Shown piece after piece: positions 5,578-5,929 of a stretch of DNA of 5,929 bases. Made by a program: the position numbers and the translations under genes. Positions within the stretch are counted from its first letter, which is position 1; the number at the start of each line of letters is the position of its first letter. Below the pieces are notes generated by a model. That model ran no database searches. It had not been told where the DNA came from and was given only the letters and a program-made list of their open reading frames with translations. Source of the DNA: Ga0077553 sp038215275 (GTDB taxonomy: Bacteria; Acidobacteriota; Terriglobia; Bryobacterales; Bryobacteraceae); contig JBBQRA010000308.1 in NCBI GenBank assembly GCA_038215275.1, positions 1 to 5,929 on the forward strand. The letters run 5' to 3'.

Positions 5578-5787
5578 CTACTCTCTTACCGACGCCAACA
5601 GCACCGCTCCCCCCGCCAGCGCCAGTGCCCCCGCAAATGGGGGCACCGGCAACGTCCGGGTCTGGTCCCGCGTAGCCTCGGTTGGAGCCAAGTCAACTGC
5701 CGTCTCCGTGGTGGTGAAAGAAATCCCACCCCACACCAAGCCTGACACGCCCAGCGCAATCAAGAAAAGCCCGGCAATATTCGTCAT
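5578..5787 (-). CDS. Small two-helix membrane protein (69 aa)
   Basis: The ATG at 5785-5787 starts 69 residues. One hydrophobic segment (IAGLFLIALGVSGLVWGGIS, 4-23) and a second near the end (FAGALALAGGAVLLAS, 51-66) are joined by an acidic linker, TTTETAVDLAPTEATRDQT, and a PVPP turn (47-50). The pattern GGIxxTxxExxxDxxPxxA before a second helix recurs in small acidobacterial and proteobacterial membrane proteins sometimes labelled DUF3185; I cannot confirm the family. The frame continues upstream to 5910, but that stretch overlaps another gene and is arginine-rich, so I prefer the ATG at 5787, which has AGAGG four bases upstream. It starts seven bases after the previous gene's stop and ends 19 bases before the next start, so the three probably share a transcript. 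Confidence 0.75.
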   Translation of the reverse strand: MTNIAGLFLIALGVSGLVWGGISFTTTETAVDLAPTEATRDQTRTLPVPPFAGALALAGGAVLLASVRE

Positions 5788-5794
5788 AACGCCT

Positions 5795-5929
5795 CTATAG
5801 TCCGCCAGCCGCTCGTGACGACCGTGTAGCCGGATAGTCCGCGTTCGCTTCCCCAGCCGATGAGATGTCCTCTGCGCCCGAGGCCTCCAGGACTGCTTTG
5901 GCCCGATCAATCTGAGCCGAGGTATCGCA
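5795..5929 (-). CDS. C-terminal end of a probable general-stress-type protein, 5' end missing
   Basis: The minus-strand frame entering at base 5929 stays open for 44 codons to a TAG at 5795-5797. It reads CDTSAQIDRAKAVLEASGAE, then DISSAGEANADYPATRSSRA. The alpha/beta turn in which one residue string ends in a GAEDI strand and is followed by SSGEA is typical of the C-terminus of general stress protein 17M-like or YflT-like domain proteins, where a beta strand precedes an R-A-K helix. This is family memory from a short fragment, so the assignment is tentative. The stop lies seven bases from the next gene's ATG, which supports a shared operon. Confidence 0.6.
   Translation of the reverse strand, partial: CDTSAQIDRAKAVLEASGAEDISSAGEANADYPATRSSRAAGGL

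Noticed and set aside
5788..5910. N-terminal extension of the 69-aa protein up to 5910
   Set aside because: The extension is arginine-rich, overlaps the gene ending at 5795 in another frame, and the ATG at 5787 gives a normal membrane-protein N-terminus.

Overview
This is a GC-rich bacterial window. The gene content suggests a soil Acidobacterium of the Bryobacterales/Solibacter kind: a twin-arginine-exported sulfatase beside a DUF1080 (3-keto-disaccharide hydrolase) protein, a LolA-like exported protein, and small stress-type membrane proteins. That placement is inference from gene style, not from a marker gene.

Layout from left to right. (a) Positions 1-603, plus strand: the 3' part of an exported LolA-like protein gene, truncated by the window edge. 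(b) Positions 587-1663, minus strand: a LuxR-type regulator whose 3' end overlaps the first gene tail-to-tail by 17 bp. (c) Positions 1665-1876: a compound inverted-repeat element filling almost the whole gap between the regulator and the gene upstream of it. (d) Positions 1879-3889, minus strand: a two-gene unit, sulfatase then DUF1080 protein, with the second gene's Shine-Dalgarno overlapping the first gene's stop. (e) Positions 3867-5340, plus strand: a divergent unit of comF and an HNH endonuclease. comF lacks an ATG, GTG or TTG start in any sensible position. (f) Positions 5348-5384: a perfect 13-bp stem between convergent units. (g) Positions 5403-5929, minus strand: three tightly packed small genes. 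They are the 3' end of a probable general-stress-protein-like gene, a 69-aa two-helix membrane protein and a 51-aa DUF3309-like membrane protein. The last is too short for a usual ORF cut-off.

How the genes may work together. The sulfatase and DUF1080 protein both carry export signals, so they probably act outside the cytoplasm on sulfated or complex sugars. The LuxR regulator points the same way and may once have been the third gene of that unit. If the 212-bp palindromic element is removed, the end of the DUF1080 gene supplies an AAGGAA Shine-Dalgarno about 9 nt before the regulator's ATG. The element may therefore be a mobile (MITE- or REP-like) insertion that split an operon. The ComF/HNH pair is probably a nucleic-acid-handling unit, and the three small genes on the right look like an envelope-stress cassette.

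The most interesting features are the nested palindromic element, the empty-site reconstruction it allows, and the start-less comF with a nine-codon upstream ORF ending in TAATT. No CRISPR array, rRNA, tRNA or complete transposase gene was seen.
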